Source of the DNA: JBBRMW01 sp965246845
Lineage (GTDB): Bacteria; Chloroflexota; Anaerolineae; Aggregatilineales; UBA2796
Direction of reading: 5' to 3'
Assembly (NCBI GenBank): GCA_965246845.1
Contig: CBDFFR010000012.1
Span: 1-64,000, forward strand
DNA: 64,000 nt
Shown here one piece after another: positions 8,405 through 16,972 of the stretch. The translations under genes were made by a program, and so were the position numbers. Within the stretch, counting starts at the first letter, position 1, and every line of letters starts with the position of its first letter. The notes under the pieces are model-generated. The model was not told the DNA's origin. It did no database searches and worked only from the letters and a program-made list of their open reading frames with translations.

Positions 8405-10213
8405 CTACACGCTACTCATTTCGAGGAACTGTCGGCGGTACAGCCGTTCATAGACGCCGTGCTGCGCGAGCAACGCCTCGTGATCGCCTTCCTCGACGAT
8501 CTGGCCGTGATCCATGACGAGGATGCGGTCCACGTCGCGGACGGTACTCAGGCGGTGCGCGATGATGATGCTCGTCCGGTCGTGCAGGATGCGGTGCAAG
8601 CCTTCTTGAATGAGCGCTTCCGTCTCCGTGTCGATGTTGCTTGTCGCCTCATCCAGCACGAGGATACTATGCGGATTATGCAGCAGCGCGCGGGCGAGCG
8701 CGAGCAATTGGCGCTGCCCATGCGAGAGGTTGGCCGCGCCGGGCAGCAGCTTGTAATCATACCCGCCCGGCAGCCGTTCGATGAAGGGCGCAGCGCTGGC
8801 CGTCTGCGCGGCGTGTAGCATCCGCTCGCGGCTGATCGTCGGGTCGAAGAGGCGCAGGTTATCGGCGATTGTGCCATCGAAGCAGTACGGGTTTTGCGGC
8901 ACGACCGTTATAAAATGGCGCAGGTCGTCCAACTTCAATTCATTGATCGGCACACCATCGATCAGGATTTGACCGGAATCGACATCGTAGAAGCGTGCCA
9001 GCAGCCCGACCAGCGAGGTTTTGCCCGCGCCCGTTGCGCCGACAATCGCGACTGACTGCCCGGCGGGGATATGTACCGTCACGCCGCGCAGCACGGGCGT
9101 ACCCGGCGTGTAGCTGAACTCGATAGCTTCAATATCCACGCGCCCGGTGAAATTCGCAATCGCGCGAGGCTGCTTCGGTTCGTGAATGCCCGACTCGACA
9201 TCCAGCATCCGCGCGATCCGCTCCCCCGCCGAAAGCGCCGATTGAATCTGCGAAAGCTGTTCGGAAAGCTGCAAAATCGGGTCGAAGCTGCGCTGCGTAT
9301 ATTGCAGGAACGAGATCAGCACGCCGAGCGTCGCCCACCCCGCGAGGACGCCGCCCCCGCCTCCGAACAGGACCAGCGCAAGCCCGATTGTCGTGAGCAA
9401 TTGCAGGATTGAGGAGAAGACGGTGTACTGATCGCGCATTTCGAGATTGGTTTGCTGGTAATCGGCATTGATGCGCGCGAAATCTTCCCGGCTGACGCTC
9501 TGCCGACCGAAAAGCTGCACAATCAGCATTCCGCCGATCTGCTCGTTCATGAAAGCCAGATATTCGCCCATGATTTTATGGAAGCGCGCGGACGCATCGC
9601 GGATTTTGCGCCGGAAGTAAACCGTCGCGATCAGCATCACGGGCATCACGCTCAGGCTGAGGAGTGCCAGACGCCAGTTGAGCAGGAGCATCACCAGCAC
9701 GATCCCGATCAGCGTGATTGCATTGCTCGCGACCATGACAATGCTCGTTGAGAGCAGTTCGGTTAGCGCATCGATGTCGCTGGAGAGGCGCGAGACGATT
9801 TGCCCGACCGGGGTTTTGTTGAAGAACCCCATGTCCTGCCGCAGGATGTGTTCAAACAACACCTGTCGCAGGTTCATCAGCGCGCTTTGCCCAACGGTTT
9901 GTAGCAGATAGGTATGCGCGAAGCGCAAGAAGAAAATGACGATGACCGATCCCAGATAGGCGAAGCCATACGGCAGCAGCCCCGGCAGGTCCTTGTTTTT
10001 GATCGGACCATCGACCGCGCGTTGAATGAGATATGGTGGCAGCAATGTCAGCAGCGTCACCCCAAACAGCATCAGCAACACCGCGCCAAGCTGCACCAGA
10101 AACGGATGCAGGAACCGCCCGAAAAGCTGCAATAGATAGCGGTCGCTGAACTGCGCATCGGGAATTGTGGATGGCAGAGGTGGCGGTGTAAAAGGTCTAC
10201 CCAACCCGGCCAT
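8405..10213 (-). CDS. Heterodimeric ABC exporter, subunit with the consensus ATPase site residues (TM288-like)
   Basis: This 602-residue half-transporter has six predicted membrane helices in about residues 35-320 and an ATPase domain with Walker A GATGAGKTS, Walker B ILVLDEATSNID with the catalytic Glu, and switch IIAHRLST. The signature is LSHGQ, not LSGGQ. In well-studied heterodimers such as TM287/TM288 the subunit with intact Walker B carries the altered signature, which then faces the partner's degenerate site; that is the pattern here. The ATG is preceded by GGAGGT lying inside the upstream gene's end, with only 2 bases between the two genes, so they are translationally linked. The substrate is unknown; multidrug or lipid export is typical. 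Confidence 0.93.
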   Translation of the reverse strand: MAGLGRPFTPPPLPSTIPDAQFSDRYLLQLFGRFLHPFLVQLGAVLLMLFGVTLLTLLPPYLIQRAVDGPIKNKDLPGLLPYGFAYLGSVIVIFFLRFAHTYLLQTVGQSALMNLRQVLFEHILRQDMGFFNKTPVGQIVSRLSSDIDALTELLSTSIVMVASNAITLIGIVLVMLLLNWRLALLSLSVMPVMLIATVYFRRKIRDASARFHKIMGEYLAFMNEQIGGMLIVQLFGRQSVSREDFARINADYQQTNLEMRDQYTVFSSILQLLTTIGLALVLFGGGGGVLAGWATLGVLISFLQYTQRSFDPILQLSEQLSQIQSALSAGERIARMLDVESGIHEPKQPRAIANFTGRVDIEAIEFSYTPGTPVLRGVTVHIPAGQSVAIVGATGAGKTSLVGLLARFYDVDSGQILIDGVPINELKLDDLRHFITVVPQNPYCFDGTIADNLRLFDPTISRERMLHAAQTASAAPFIERLPGGYDYKLLPGAANLSHGQRQLLALARALLHNPHSILVLDEATSNIDTETEALIQEGLHRILHDRTSIIIAHRLSTVRDVDRILVMDHGQIVEEGDHEALLAQHGVYERLYRRQFLEMSSV

Positions 10214-10215
10214 TG

Positions 10216-12003
10216 CTAGACCTCCTCTTCAATTAGCGCGTTGTCTTCGATGCCGAGTTCGCGCTCGGCCATACGCGCATATAAGCCGTCCTGCGCAATC
10301 AGCGCGTCGTGCGTGCCTTGTTCCGCGATTTCGCCATCCTTCAACACGACGATCAAATCAGCGTCGCGCACGGTCGCGATACGGTGCGCGATAATCAGGC
10401 TGGTCCGCGTGCGCAAGACCTGCCGCAAATCGCCCAGAATGTCGGCGGCGGTCTGTGTATCGACGCTCGAAAGTGCGTCATCCAGCACGAGGATCGCCGG
10501 GTCGCGCACGACCGCGCGGGCAATCGCGACGCGCTGTTTCTGGCCGCCGGAGAGCATCACGCCGCGCTCCCCGACGAGCGTATCCAGACCTTCCGGCAGG
10601 TTCGGTAAATCGTTGCTCAGGCGCGAGACATGGACCGCGTGATCCAGCACGTCATACGCGACATCCGGGTTGCCCATACGAATATTGAGGTGCAACGGCT
10701 GGCTGAACAGGAAGGTCGATTGCGGCACGAACGCGATAGCGCGGCGCAGTTCCGTCAACCGCCATTCGCGCACATCCACGCCGTCGATCAACACGCGCCC
10801 TTCATCCGGGTCGAGGATGCGCGCAAGCAGGCTGACCAGCAGCGTCTTCCCCGCCCCGGTCGGACCGACAAGCGCAACCGTGCGCCCCGCCGGGATGTGC
10901 AGCGAGACATCGTGCAATAGCACCTTGTCCTCGAACTTCACGCTCACATGCTCGAATGTGATTTCGCCGCGCGGCGCGGGGTGCGGCTGCGCATTTTCGG
11001 GGTCCGCGATGGTCGGTTGGCGCAGTAGCGGCGATAGGCGGGTGAGCGCGCCGCGCGTTTGCTGATAGCGCTGGTAAATCGTGCCAAGCTGTAAAAGGAC
11101 GACGCTAATCGTGCCGAGATAGAGCAGGAATTGAACGAAGTTGCCGACCGTCAGCACGCCTTGCAGAGTCAGCACGCCGCCGAGGATGACGACCACCGCC
11201 GCTGTCGTCTCGCTAATCGCGTTGGGCAGCATCCCGATGGGTTCATTGAAGCGCTCGAAGCGCAGCGAACGCCGTCGATATTCGATGTTGGCCGCGCGGT
11301 ATTGCTGCGCCGCGCCTGCTTCCGCGCCGAAAGTCTTGATCGTCTGAATGCCACTGATCGCGTCCTGCACCTGCGAGGAAAGCTCGCCCGCCTGCGCCTG
11401 CACCGTCTCGAAAACGGGTGCGAGCAGCGCCCCGACGCGCAATTGCAAGGTGGTGGAGACGGTCAAAATCACGAAGACGAGCAGCGTCAGCGGCAAATTG
11501 ATCGCGGCGAGCAGGATGAACGCCGTGATCATCGTGAACAGCGCGCTCCCGAAGCGCGTAAAACCAATCAGTAGCAAGCGCCAGATCATGTTCATATCGG
11601 CGTACATGCGCGAAATCAGATCGCCCGTCGTGTAGCCCTGATAGAAGCCCTGTTCAAGTAGAAGCATCTGATCGAAGAGATCGCGCCGGATGTCGTAATT
11701 GACCGAATAGGCAATCGCGCCGCTGTAGGTGCGTTGCCCGAAGAACGCCGCTATCGACACCAGCGTCAGCCCGATGAGCAGCGCAATCGCGCCCATAATG
11801 TGGCCGAGATCGATCCCCTGCCGGATTTGGTCGATGATCGCGCCGACGAGGTAGGGCGATGCGGCAGCCGTCACGCCTGCAATGAAGCCAGCGAGCAGCG
11901 CGAACAAAATTTGGTTTTTATATTTCCAGATATAGCGGGATAACCAGCGAACATCGGCCTGCGGTGGCAAAGCCGAATCGGGCGGGAGCGTATGATCCGC
12001 CAA
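10216..12003 (-). CDS. Heterodimeric ABC exporter, subunit with degenerate ATPase site (TM287-like)
   Basis: This half-transporter of about 595 residues is the first gene of a two-gene operon with the 8405-10213 gene. It has six predicted membrane helices and an ATPase domain with Walker A GPTGAGKTL and the canonical signature LSGGQKQRVAIARA. Its Walker B reads ILVLDDALSSVD, so the catalytic Glu is replaced by Asp. That matches the degenerate half of TM287/TM288, BmrC/D and LmrC/D-type exporters. I place the start at the TTG at 12003, because GGAGA lies seven bases upstream of it; another TTG at 12042 lacks a good ribosome-binding site. Confidence 0.92.
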   Translation of the reverse strand: MADHTLPPDSALPPQADVRWLSRYIWKYKNQILFALLAGFIAGVTAAASPYLVGAIIDQIRQGIDLGHIMGAIALLIGLTLVSIAAFFGQRTYSGAIAYSVNYDIRRDLFDQMLLLEQGFYQGYTTGDLISRMYADMNMIWRLLLIGFTRFGSALFTMITAFILLAAINLPLTLLVFVILTVSTTLQLRVGALLAPVFETVQAQAGELSSQVQDAISGIQTIKTFGAEAGAAQQYRAANIEYRRRSLRFERFNEPIGMLPNAISETTAAVVVILGGVLTLQGVLTVGNFVQFLLYLGTISVVLLQLGTIYQRYQQTRGALTRLSPLLRQPTIADPENAQPHPAPRGEITFEHVSVKFEDKVLLHDVSLHIPAGRTVALVGPTGAGKTLLVSLLARILDPDEGRVLIDGVDVREWRLTELRRAIAFVPQSTFLFSQPLHLNIRMGNPDVAYDVLDHAVHVSRLSNDLPNLPEGLDTLVGERGVMLSGGQKQRVAIARAVVRDPAILVLDDALSSVDTQTAADILGDLRQVLRTRTSLIIAHRIATVRDADLIVVLKDGEIAEQGTHDALIAQDGLYARMAERELGIEDNALIEEEV

Positions 12004-12090
12004 CGTAATTTCTCCGTGAATGGGGCAAATCAATTCTATCAAAATTTCCGGCGTTGTTCACGTTTCCAGAACGTCTGCACGATAAATGCA

Positions 12091-12113
12091 GGGGGTCGCG
12101 GCTTGCCCGACTC
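12091..12113. repeat. GGGTCG..CGAC palindromic repeat
   Basis: The sequence GGGGTCGCGGCTTGCCCGACTCG is a degenerate copy of the second palindrome type (GGGTCGGGC..GCCCGACCC). It lies in the short spacer between two genes on the same strand. Confidence 0.65.
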
Positions 12114-12119
12114 GCTCCT

Positions 12120-13340
12120 CTACATCTTGACTATAAAATTCTGATACAACCGCTGCGCGTGTGCTTCCGGGTCACGATAATATTCATCCACCGAGACATC
12201 GAGTGTGACGGTAGCCGTCGCGGGCTGTACGCGCGGGTTCGTCGCGGCGAAGGCGCGAATCGTCTCCGCGTGCGGCTTGAGCGACCCATCCGGGCGCACA
12301 AGGCCGAAATGCCGTTCGTGCCGCCATTCGTCGTTGAACGGACGATCCCACAATTTCGGGTCGTAATCCGCGAAGCACCACAGCAACGCGCCCGTCGCGC
12401 CAACGCGCTGCAAACGCGGCAGCACCAGCCCGACATACTCCGCGAATTCTGTCTCACCTGCCATGAACTGCTCGCGCGGTTGCCCGCGTAGCTGCCACTT
12501 CCACACCGTCGAAGGCTCACCCGGCGGGACGGTACAGCCGCCCCACTCTTCCGCGAGAGTCGGCTTACCACACAGCGCGGTCGTCAGCGCGCAGGTGTAC
12601 GGCACGAAATCCGGGTCGAGTGGATCGCGCGCCCAACCAATGTACATCGGGTAGCCGTGCATCACCGCGACATCGACGGCCTTGAAGACTTCATCGACGC
12701 GCAGCCCGTTCTCGCTCAACAGGCTCGCGGTATGCAGCCCGCAAGTCACCGGGTGCGCCGGATCGATGTCGCGGATGAGGTTAGTCATTGTTTGCACCCA
12801 CGCCGCGCCGATCTGGTGCGTCGCGGGCTGCGCGAAAAGGTCCGACTCGTTGCCGAGATTCCACATCCAGATCGCGGGATGAGCGCGAAACTCTGTGACA
12901 ACGGTGCGCAGCAGCAGCTTTTCGGCTTCGAGTGCTACCGGGTCGGTATATGGGTTGCGGTAGCCGTGCTGAATGTATTTCATATTAACCACGTTTTCGC
13001 GCTCGCCACGCGGCGCAGCGGGGTCCAGCAACCAGCGCGGCGGCCAATTCGGACCACTCATGTGTCCGGTGAAAAACGTCACATCCAGCTTGAGATTATT
13101 CGCAGCAGCGCTATCGCAGACCTGCTCGAAGGCGCGCATACATTCCGCGCTGACACTATCCGGCGTTGGCTGCCAGTCATCCCAGAACAGGAAAATCCGC
13201 ACGACATTCAGGCCGAGCGAAGCGCACAGCGCGAAATCATCCTGCACTTCTGCACCATCGAATTCGCGCCAGAAGGCGACCGCTTTGGTGCGCGGCCAAT
13301 AGTTGACGCCGAGCAGGAACGGCGTATCGGTTGATTGCAT
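12120..13340 (-). CDS. Clan-A glycoside hydrolase (GH5/GH42-like TIM barrel)
   Basis: The 406-residue protein begins near the barrel start with FLLGVNYWPR and contains NVVRIFLFWDDW. The expected catalytic pair of a retaining clan-A glycosidase is visible: acid/base Glu in WNLGNESD and nucleophile Glu in LAEEWGGCT. LWCFADYDP near the C-terminus resembles the substrate-binding Trp region. No signal peptide is present, so it probably acts on imported oligosaccharides. I start at the ATG at 13340, with AAGGA nine bases upstream. A longer frame would add 26 residues translated from an intergenic palindromic repeat. A SIS-domain gene lies upstream on the same strand. The linkage specificity is unknown. 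Confidence 0.85.
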   Translation of the reverse strand: MQSTDTPFLLGVNYWPRTKAVAFWREFDGAEVQDDFALCASLGLNVVRIFLFWDDWQPTPDSVSAECMRAFEQVCDSAAANNLKLDVTFFTGHMSGPNWPPRWLLDPAAPRGERENVVNMKYIQHGYRNPYTDPVALEAEKLLLRTVVTEFRAHPAIWMWNLGNESDLFAQPATHQIGAAWVQTMTNLIRDIDPAHPVTCGLHTASLLSENGLRVDEVFKAVDVAVMHGYPMYIGWARDPLDPDFVPYTCALTTALCGKPTLAEEWGGCTVPPGEPSTVWKWQLRGQPREQFMAGETEFAEYVGLVLPRLQRVGATGALLWCFADYDPKLWDRPFNDEWRHERHFGLVRPDGSLKPHAETIRAFAATNPRVQPATATVTLDVSVDEYYRDPEAHAQRLYQNFIVKM

Positions 13341-13373
13341 AATCGTTGTCCTTAAAGAAAAATCACGCATTGG

Positions 13374-13480
13374 GTAGAGGCGGACCGATATGTCCACCCG
13401 CAAAACCGGGTCGGTCAAGCCCGACCCCTACGCTCGAACACGCGCATTGCGTAGGGGTGGACCGATGTGTCCGCCCGACC
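13374..13480. repeat. Cluster of three palindromic repeats
   Basis: Three units lie end to end: GAGGCGGAC..GTCCACCC at 13374-13400, GGGTCGGTCAAGCCCGACCC followed by CTAC at 13408-13432, and GTAGGGGTGGAC..GTCCGCCC at 13451-13474. The order of the two palindrome types (type 1, type 2, type 1) resembles the clusters at 21.3 and 50.7 kb. They fill the spacer between the SIS gene and the glycoside hydrolase. Confidence 0.8.
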
Positions 13481-13488
13481 CGTATATA

Positions 13489-14514
13489 TTATTCCACCGT
13501 CGTCACCTTCGCGATATACCGGAACTTCCCGACCTCGAAGCCCTGCCGTGCTGCCAGTTCCGCCGCGAGCAGTTGCACCGGGACCATTTCAATCAGCGCG
13601 TTATATGGCTCCGCGAGCGGAAGCTCTAGTGTAAACGTGCCGGGCAATGCTGCGCCGATGGCGATCACCTTCACGCCGAGACCGCTCAGATATTCGCTCA
13701 ATGGACTGTGCAACGCGCTTGCCGGACCCGGCGCACTGAACATCACGACGACGCTCCCCGGCTGCACCACCTCGACCGGACCATGCCGATATTGCCCCGC
13801 GACCATGCTATCGGTCGACAGCTTGGCGGTCTCCTTGATGCAGAGCGCCCCGGCCATCGCGGACCTGCGTGAGTAGCCGCGTCCGAGAAACGTCATGTAG
13901 GACGGAATGCCGATCAGGTCAGCAGCGAGCGTGACTCGTTCGCCGAATTGTGGGAGCCATTCACGCAGCGCGTCAGCGTTTTGCTTGACGCTCATCGCCA
14001 CTGCTTCAACATCCCCGCCGATTAGCGCTTCCGTGAGCAGATGCAGCGCGGCAACCGTGCAGGTATACGTTTTCGTCGCGACCGTCGCTTCCGGTCCGGC
14101 CTGAATATTTAGCGCGACGGTGCTGCGCGTCGCAAGCGGACTGCTCGCGTCATTCGTCACGCCGACGATGGGCAGCTTGCCCTCAAGTTCATCCAGCAAC
14201 CGCACGATCTCGACCGTTTTGCCCGATTGCGAGATTAGCACGAGCAACGTTTTCGCGGTGAGCAACCCGCGTTGATAGTAGAGCAATTCGCTGGCTTCGA
14301 TGGTGTGCGCGTCGATCCCGTTTTCGATCAGGCGCAGCGCAGCGGTCTGCATCGCCGCGAACGAACCACCCATCCCGGCGAGGACGACGCGCGCAAGTTC
14401 GCCGCTTTGGAAGCGTTCAATAATGCTGGTGAGTGCTTGCAAATCGAGCGGGACATTCTGCGCACAGCGAACCAGCGCGTCCGGCTGCTCCGCAATTTCA
14501 TCGTACATCGACAT
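13489..14514 (-). CDS. SIS-domain sugar-phosphate isomerase/deaminase-like protein
   Basis: The 341-residue protein has two SIS domains, as in the isomerase half of GlmS and in AgaS/FrlB-type enzymes. The first has ARVVLAGMGGSFAAMQTAAL and LVLISQSGKTVEIVRLL; the second has YMTFLGRGYSRRSAMAGALCIKETAKL and GPVEVVQPG. No glutaminase domain is fused. I use the ATG at 14514, with AAGGA seven bases before it; the upstream in-frame sequence is not protein-like. It lies upstream of a glycoside hydrolase on the same strand, which suggests processing of an amino sugar or a fructosamine, but the substrate is inferred only from context. Confidence 0.85.
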   Translation of the reverse strand: MSMYDEIAEQPDALVRCAQNVPLDLQALTSIIERFQSGELARVVLAGMGGSFAAMQTAALRLIENGIDAHTIEASELLYYQRGLLTAKTLLVLISQSGKTVEIVRLLDELEGKLPIVGVTNDASSPLATRSTVALNIQAGPEATVATKTYTCTVAALHLLTEALIGGDVEAVAMSVKQNADALREWLPQFGERVTLAADLIGIPSYMTFLGRGYSRRSAMAGALCIKETAKLSTDSMVAGQYRHGPVEVVQPGSVVVMFSAPGPASALHSPLSEYLSGLGVKVIAIGAALPGTFTLELPLAEPYNALIEMVPVQLLAAELAARQGFEVGKFRYIAKVTTVE

Positions 14515-14714
14515 TGGTGATCCTTTGCTGGAATGATGAACGCCTGTAGGGACGGCATTCTTGGCGTCTTCATGAGTCCGTAAATAGTCTACTGGAATGT
14601 TCCAACTCCACAACCCTTTCCGTACATCTCCACATTTTCTCCACAACCGTTTGAGACAATGCTGCATGGGTATCCAATGCACGTCTTGTTCACAAGGTCA
14701 CAGGAGAAAATCAG

Positions 14715-16142
14715 ATGCGTAAATGGTTGTACACCGGGTGGGGAGCCGTCGCGATTGGCGCGGCAGTCGTATTGGTCGCGGGCGGAACGGGGACCGGGCG
14801 CGTCGGCGCGCAGCAAGCCGCGACCACCGCCGTCATCGAAAAGACCTCGCTGGATACGACAGTCGAGACGACCGGGACCGTCGTTCCGGCACAGTCCTCG
14901 ATATTGACGTTCGGAACCAGTGGCAAACTCAAGGAACTCAAGGCGCAAATCGGCGCGACCTTCAAGGCGGGCGATGTGATTGCAGCACTCGATACAGCAG
15001 ACCTCGAATATCAGGTCAAGCTGGCCGAACAGCAGCTTGCCGTCGAACAGGCCAATTACGATTCACTGCTCGCGCCACCGAGCGACAAAGAAATCGCGCA
15101 GGCGAAGGCGACCCTTGCTTCGGCAAAGTCGTCGCTGGCTTCTGCGCAAATCTCCGCGCAGACAGGTAACGATTCGGTCACGTCCAGTTGCTCCGATGTC
15201 GATAGCAAGAAACTCACGGTCGACCGCGCGCAGAAGACCTACAACGACTTCGTGAAAGATGGCTACAGTGCGGATGCCAATTTCATGCCAAACCCGGATG
15301 CGGATGAGACGACGAAACTCCGCGATGCACAGCGCAGCTATGACGTCGCGGTTGCCAATTGCAACACGGCGCGGCTGAACTCCGACGCAGTGCTGAAAGT
15401 CGCCAGCGCGCAAGCCTCGGTCGATCAGGCTCAGGCCGCGCTCGATTCGCTCATGGCCGGGGCGACCAAAGAAGACATCGCCTCACGCAAGGCACAGCTT
15501 GAGCAGAAAAAACTCGGCATCGATAATGCCAAAAAGAACCTCGCGAACGCGCAAATCAGCGCGCCGTTCGAGGGCGTCGTTACGGCGGTTCCCGTGACTG
15601 TCGGGCAGCAGGTCAGCACGCAAACCAGCATCCTGACGCTGGCCGATACATCGGCGCTCTATGTCGATATTGATGTGGATGAGCAGTACATCACGCAGGT
15701 GCAGGTCGATCAGGAAGCGCAGATCAGCCTCAACGCGGATAGCAGCAAGGCGCTCGCCGCAAAGGTATCGCGTATCGCGCCGAGCGGTGACGCAAAATCC
15801 GGCGTGGTGACGTACAGCGTGCGGCTCGCGCTCGCGAGTGCGTCCGGGGAGATGCACGTGCTACCTGGTATGACGGGCGATGTCACGCTCAAGGTCGGCA
15901 GCCTGACCGATGTGCTGGTCGTGCCGACGCAGGCAATCCAGCGCGATACGAACGGCGAATATATCCAGATCGTATCGGCCAGCGGCACGGTCCGCGCCGC
16001 GATCACGAGTGGGAAGACGGTCAACGGTAAGACAGTCATCACGGGCAATGGCATCAGCGCAGGCCAGACCGTCGCGCTTGCGGCACGCACGACATCGGCA
16101 GGCAGTAGCTTCGGACCCCCCGGAGCAGGCGGCGGCCAATAA
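14715..16142 (+). CDS. MacA-like periplasmic adaptor (HlyD/RND membrane fusion protein)
   Basis: The 475-residue protein starts with one membrane anchor (about residues 8-35), followed by a lipoyl-like half-motif, a long helical hairpin (about residues 90-275, with repeated SAQ/AQA heptads), the second lipoyl half (ISAPFEGVVTAVPVTVGQQVS) and a beta-barrel domain. It ends with a Gly/Ser-rich tail. GGAGA lies before the ATG. Its stop overlaps the ATG of the next gene (TAATG), so adaptor, ATPase and permease form one operon of MacAB type. In an organism without a classical outer membrane, such adaptors are thought to help deliver substrates at the cell surface. Confidence 0.9.
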   Translation: MRKWLYTGWGAVAIGAAVVLVAGGTGTGRVGAQQAATTAVIEKTSLDTTVETTGTVVPAQSSILTFGTSGKLKELKAQIGATFKAGDVIAALDTADLEYQVKLAEQQLAVEQANYDSLLAPPSDKEIAQAKATLASAKSSLASAQISAQTGNDSVTSSCSDVDSKKLTVDRAQKTYNDFVKDGYSADANFMPNPDADETTKLRDAQRSYDVAVANCNTARLNSDAVLKVASAQASVDQAQAALDSLMAGATKEDIASRKAQLEQKKLGIDNAKKNLANAQISAPFEGVVTAVPVTVGQQVSTQTSILTLADTSALYVDIDVDEQYITQVQVDQEAQISLNADSSKALAAKVSRIAPSGDAKSGVVTYSVRLALASASGEMHVLPGMTGDVTLKVGSLTDVLVVPTQAIQRDTNGEYIQIVSASGTVRAAITSGKTVNGKTVITGNGISAGQTVALAARTTSAGSSFGPPGAGGGQ

Positions 16143-16972
16143 TGATGACACTGACGACCATCCCGAACATGAACGGCGCACACGAGCGCAAGCCCGTCAT
16201 CCAGACCGATAAACTGAGCAAGGTGTACAAAATGGGCGAGACCGAAGTTCACGCCCTCAAGGAAGTTTCAATCCAAATCGACGAGGGCGAACTGGTAGCG
16301 ATTGTCGGTCCATCCGGGTCGGGCAAAAGTACACTGATGGCGATCCTCGGCGCGCTCGATGTGCCGACCAGCGGAACCTATACGCTGGCCGGGCAGGAGA
16401 TCAGCCAGCTCAGTGACGATCAGCTTTCCGACATTCGCAACTACCGCATCGGCTTCGTCTTCCAGAAGTTCAATCTGCTGGGGCGCAGCACGGCGCTCAC
16501 CAACGTCGCGCTCCCGCTGGTCTATGCGGGCGTCCCCAAGCGCGAACGCAATGAGCGCGCCAAAAAGGTGCTGGAACTGGTCGGGCTGGGGGACCGCCTC
16601 GATCACAAGCCGACGGAGCTATCGGGCGGCCAGCAGCAGCGCGTCGCCATTGCCCGCGCACTGATCAATAACCCATCGCTGATCCTCGCCGACGAGCCAA
16701 CGGGCAACCTCGACAGCAAGACCAGCGAAGAGATCATCGCGCTCTTCAAGCGGCTCAACAAAGAGCAGGGAATCACCCTGATCCTCGTCACACACTCGCC
16801 CGAAGTCGCTGCTGAAACGGACCGCGCAATCACGATCCGCGATGGCGAAATCGTGCCATCTCCTGCCGCGCCAGCACTCGCGATCCCGGCCTTCGCCGCG
16901 CCGCTGGCTAACCCGGCCACAACCAGGCTACCCATTGTGGATGGCGTCCGGGAAGGGGTCAACGCATCATGA
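16142..16972 (+). CDS. MacB/LolD-type ABC transporter ATPase
   Basis: This 276-residue ATPase has Walker A GPSGSGKST, signature LSGGQQQRVAIARA, Walker B LILADEPTGNLD and the LVTHSPEVA switch. The ADEPTGNLD motif marks the MacB/LolD/FtsE branch, whose members drive mechanotransmission by FtsX-like permeases. An extra C-terminal tail of about 40 residues, rich in Ala and Pro, follows the ATPase domain. It overlaps the adaptor stop (TAATG) and its own stop overlaps the permease start (ATGA), so the three subunits are translationally coupled. Confidence 0.94.
   Translation: MMTLTTIPNMNGAHERKPVIQTDKLSKVYKMGETEVHALKEVSIQIDEGELVAIVGPSGSGKSTLMAILGALDVPTSGTYTLAGQEISQLSDDQLSDIRNYRIGFVFQKFNLLGRSTALTNVALPLVYAGVPKRERNERAKKVLELVGLGDRLDHKPTELSGGQQQRVAIARALINNPSLILADEPTGNLDSKTSEEIIALFKRLNKEQGITLILVTHSPEVAAETDRAITIRDGEIVPSPAAPALAIPAFAAPLANPATTRLPIVDGVREGVNAS

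Noticed and set aside
8341..8453. Small frame containing RADTQVRSYGK
   Set aside because: It is a translation of the dispersed palindrome, not a protein.
12657..13334. A 225-codon frame opposite the glycoside hydrolase
   Set aside because: Antisense shadow of a gene with recognisable catalytic motifs.
13341..13418. N-terminal extension of the glycoside hydrolase
   Set aside because: The extra residues (RVDISVRLYP..) are a translation of a palindromic repeat, and a good ribosome-binding site lies before the shorter start.
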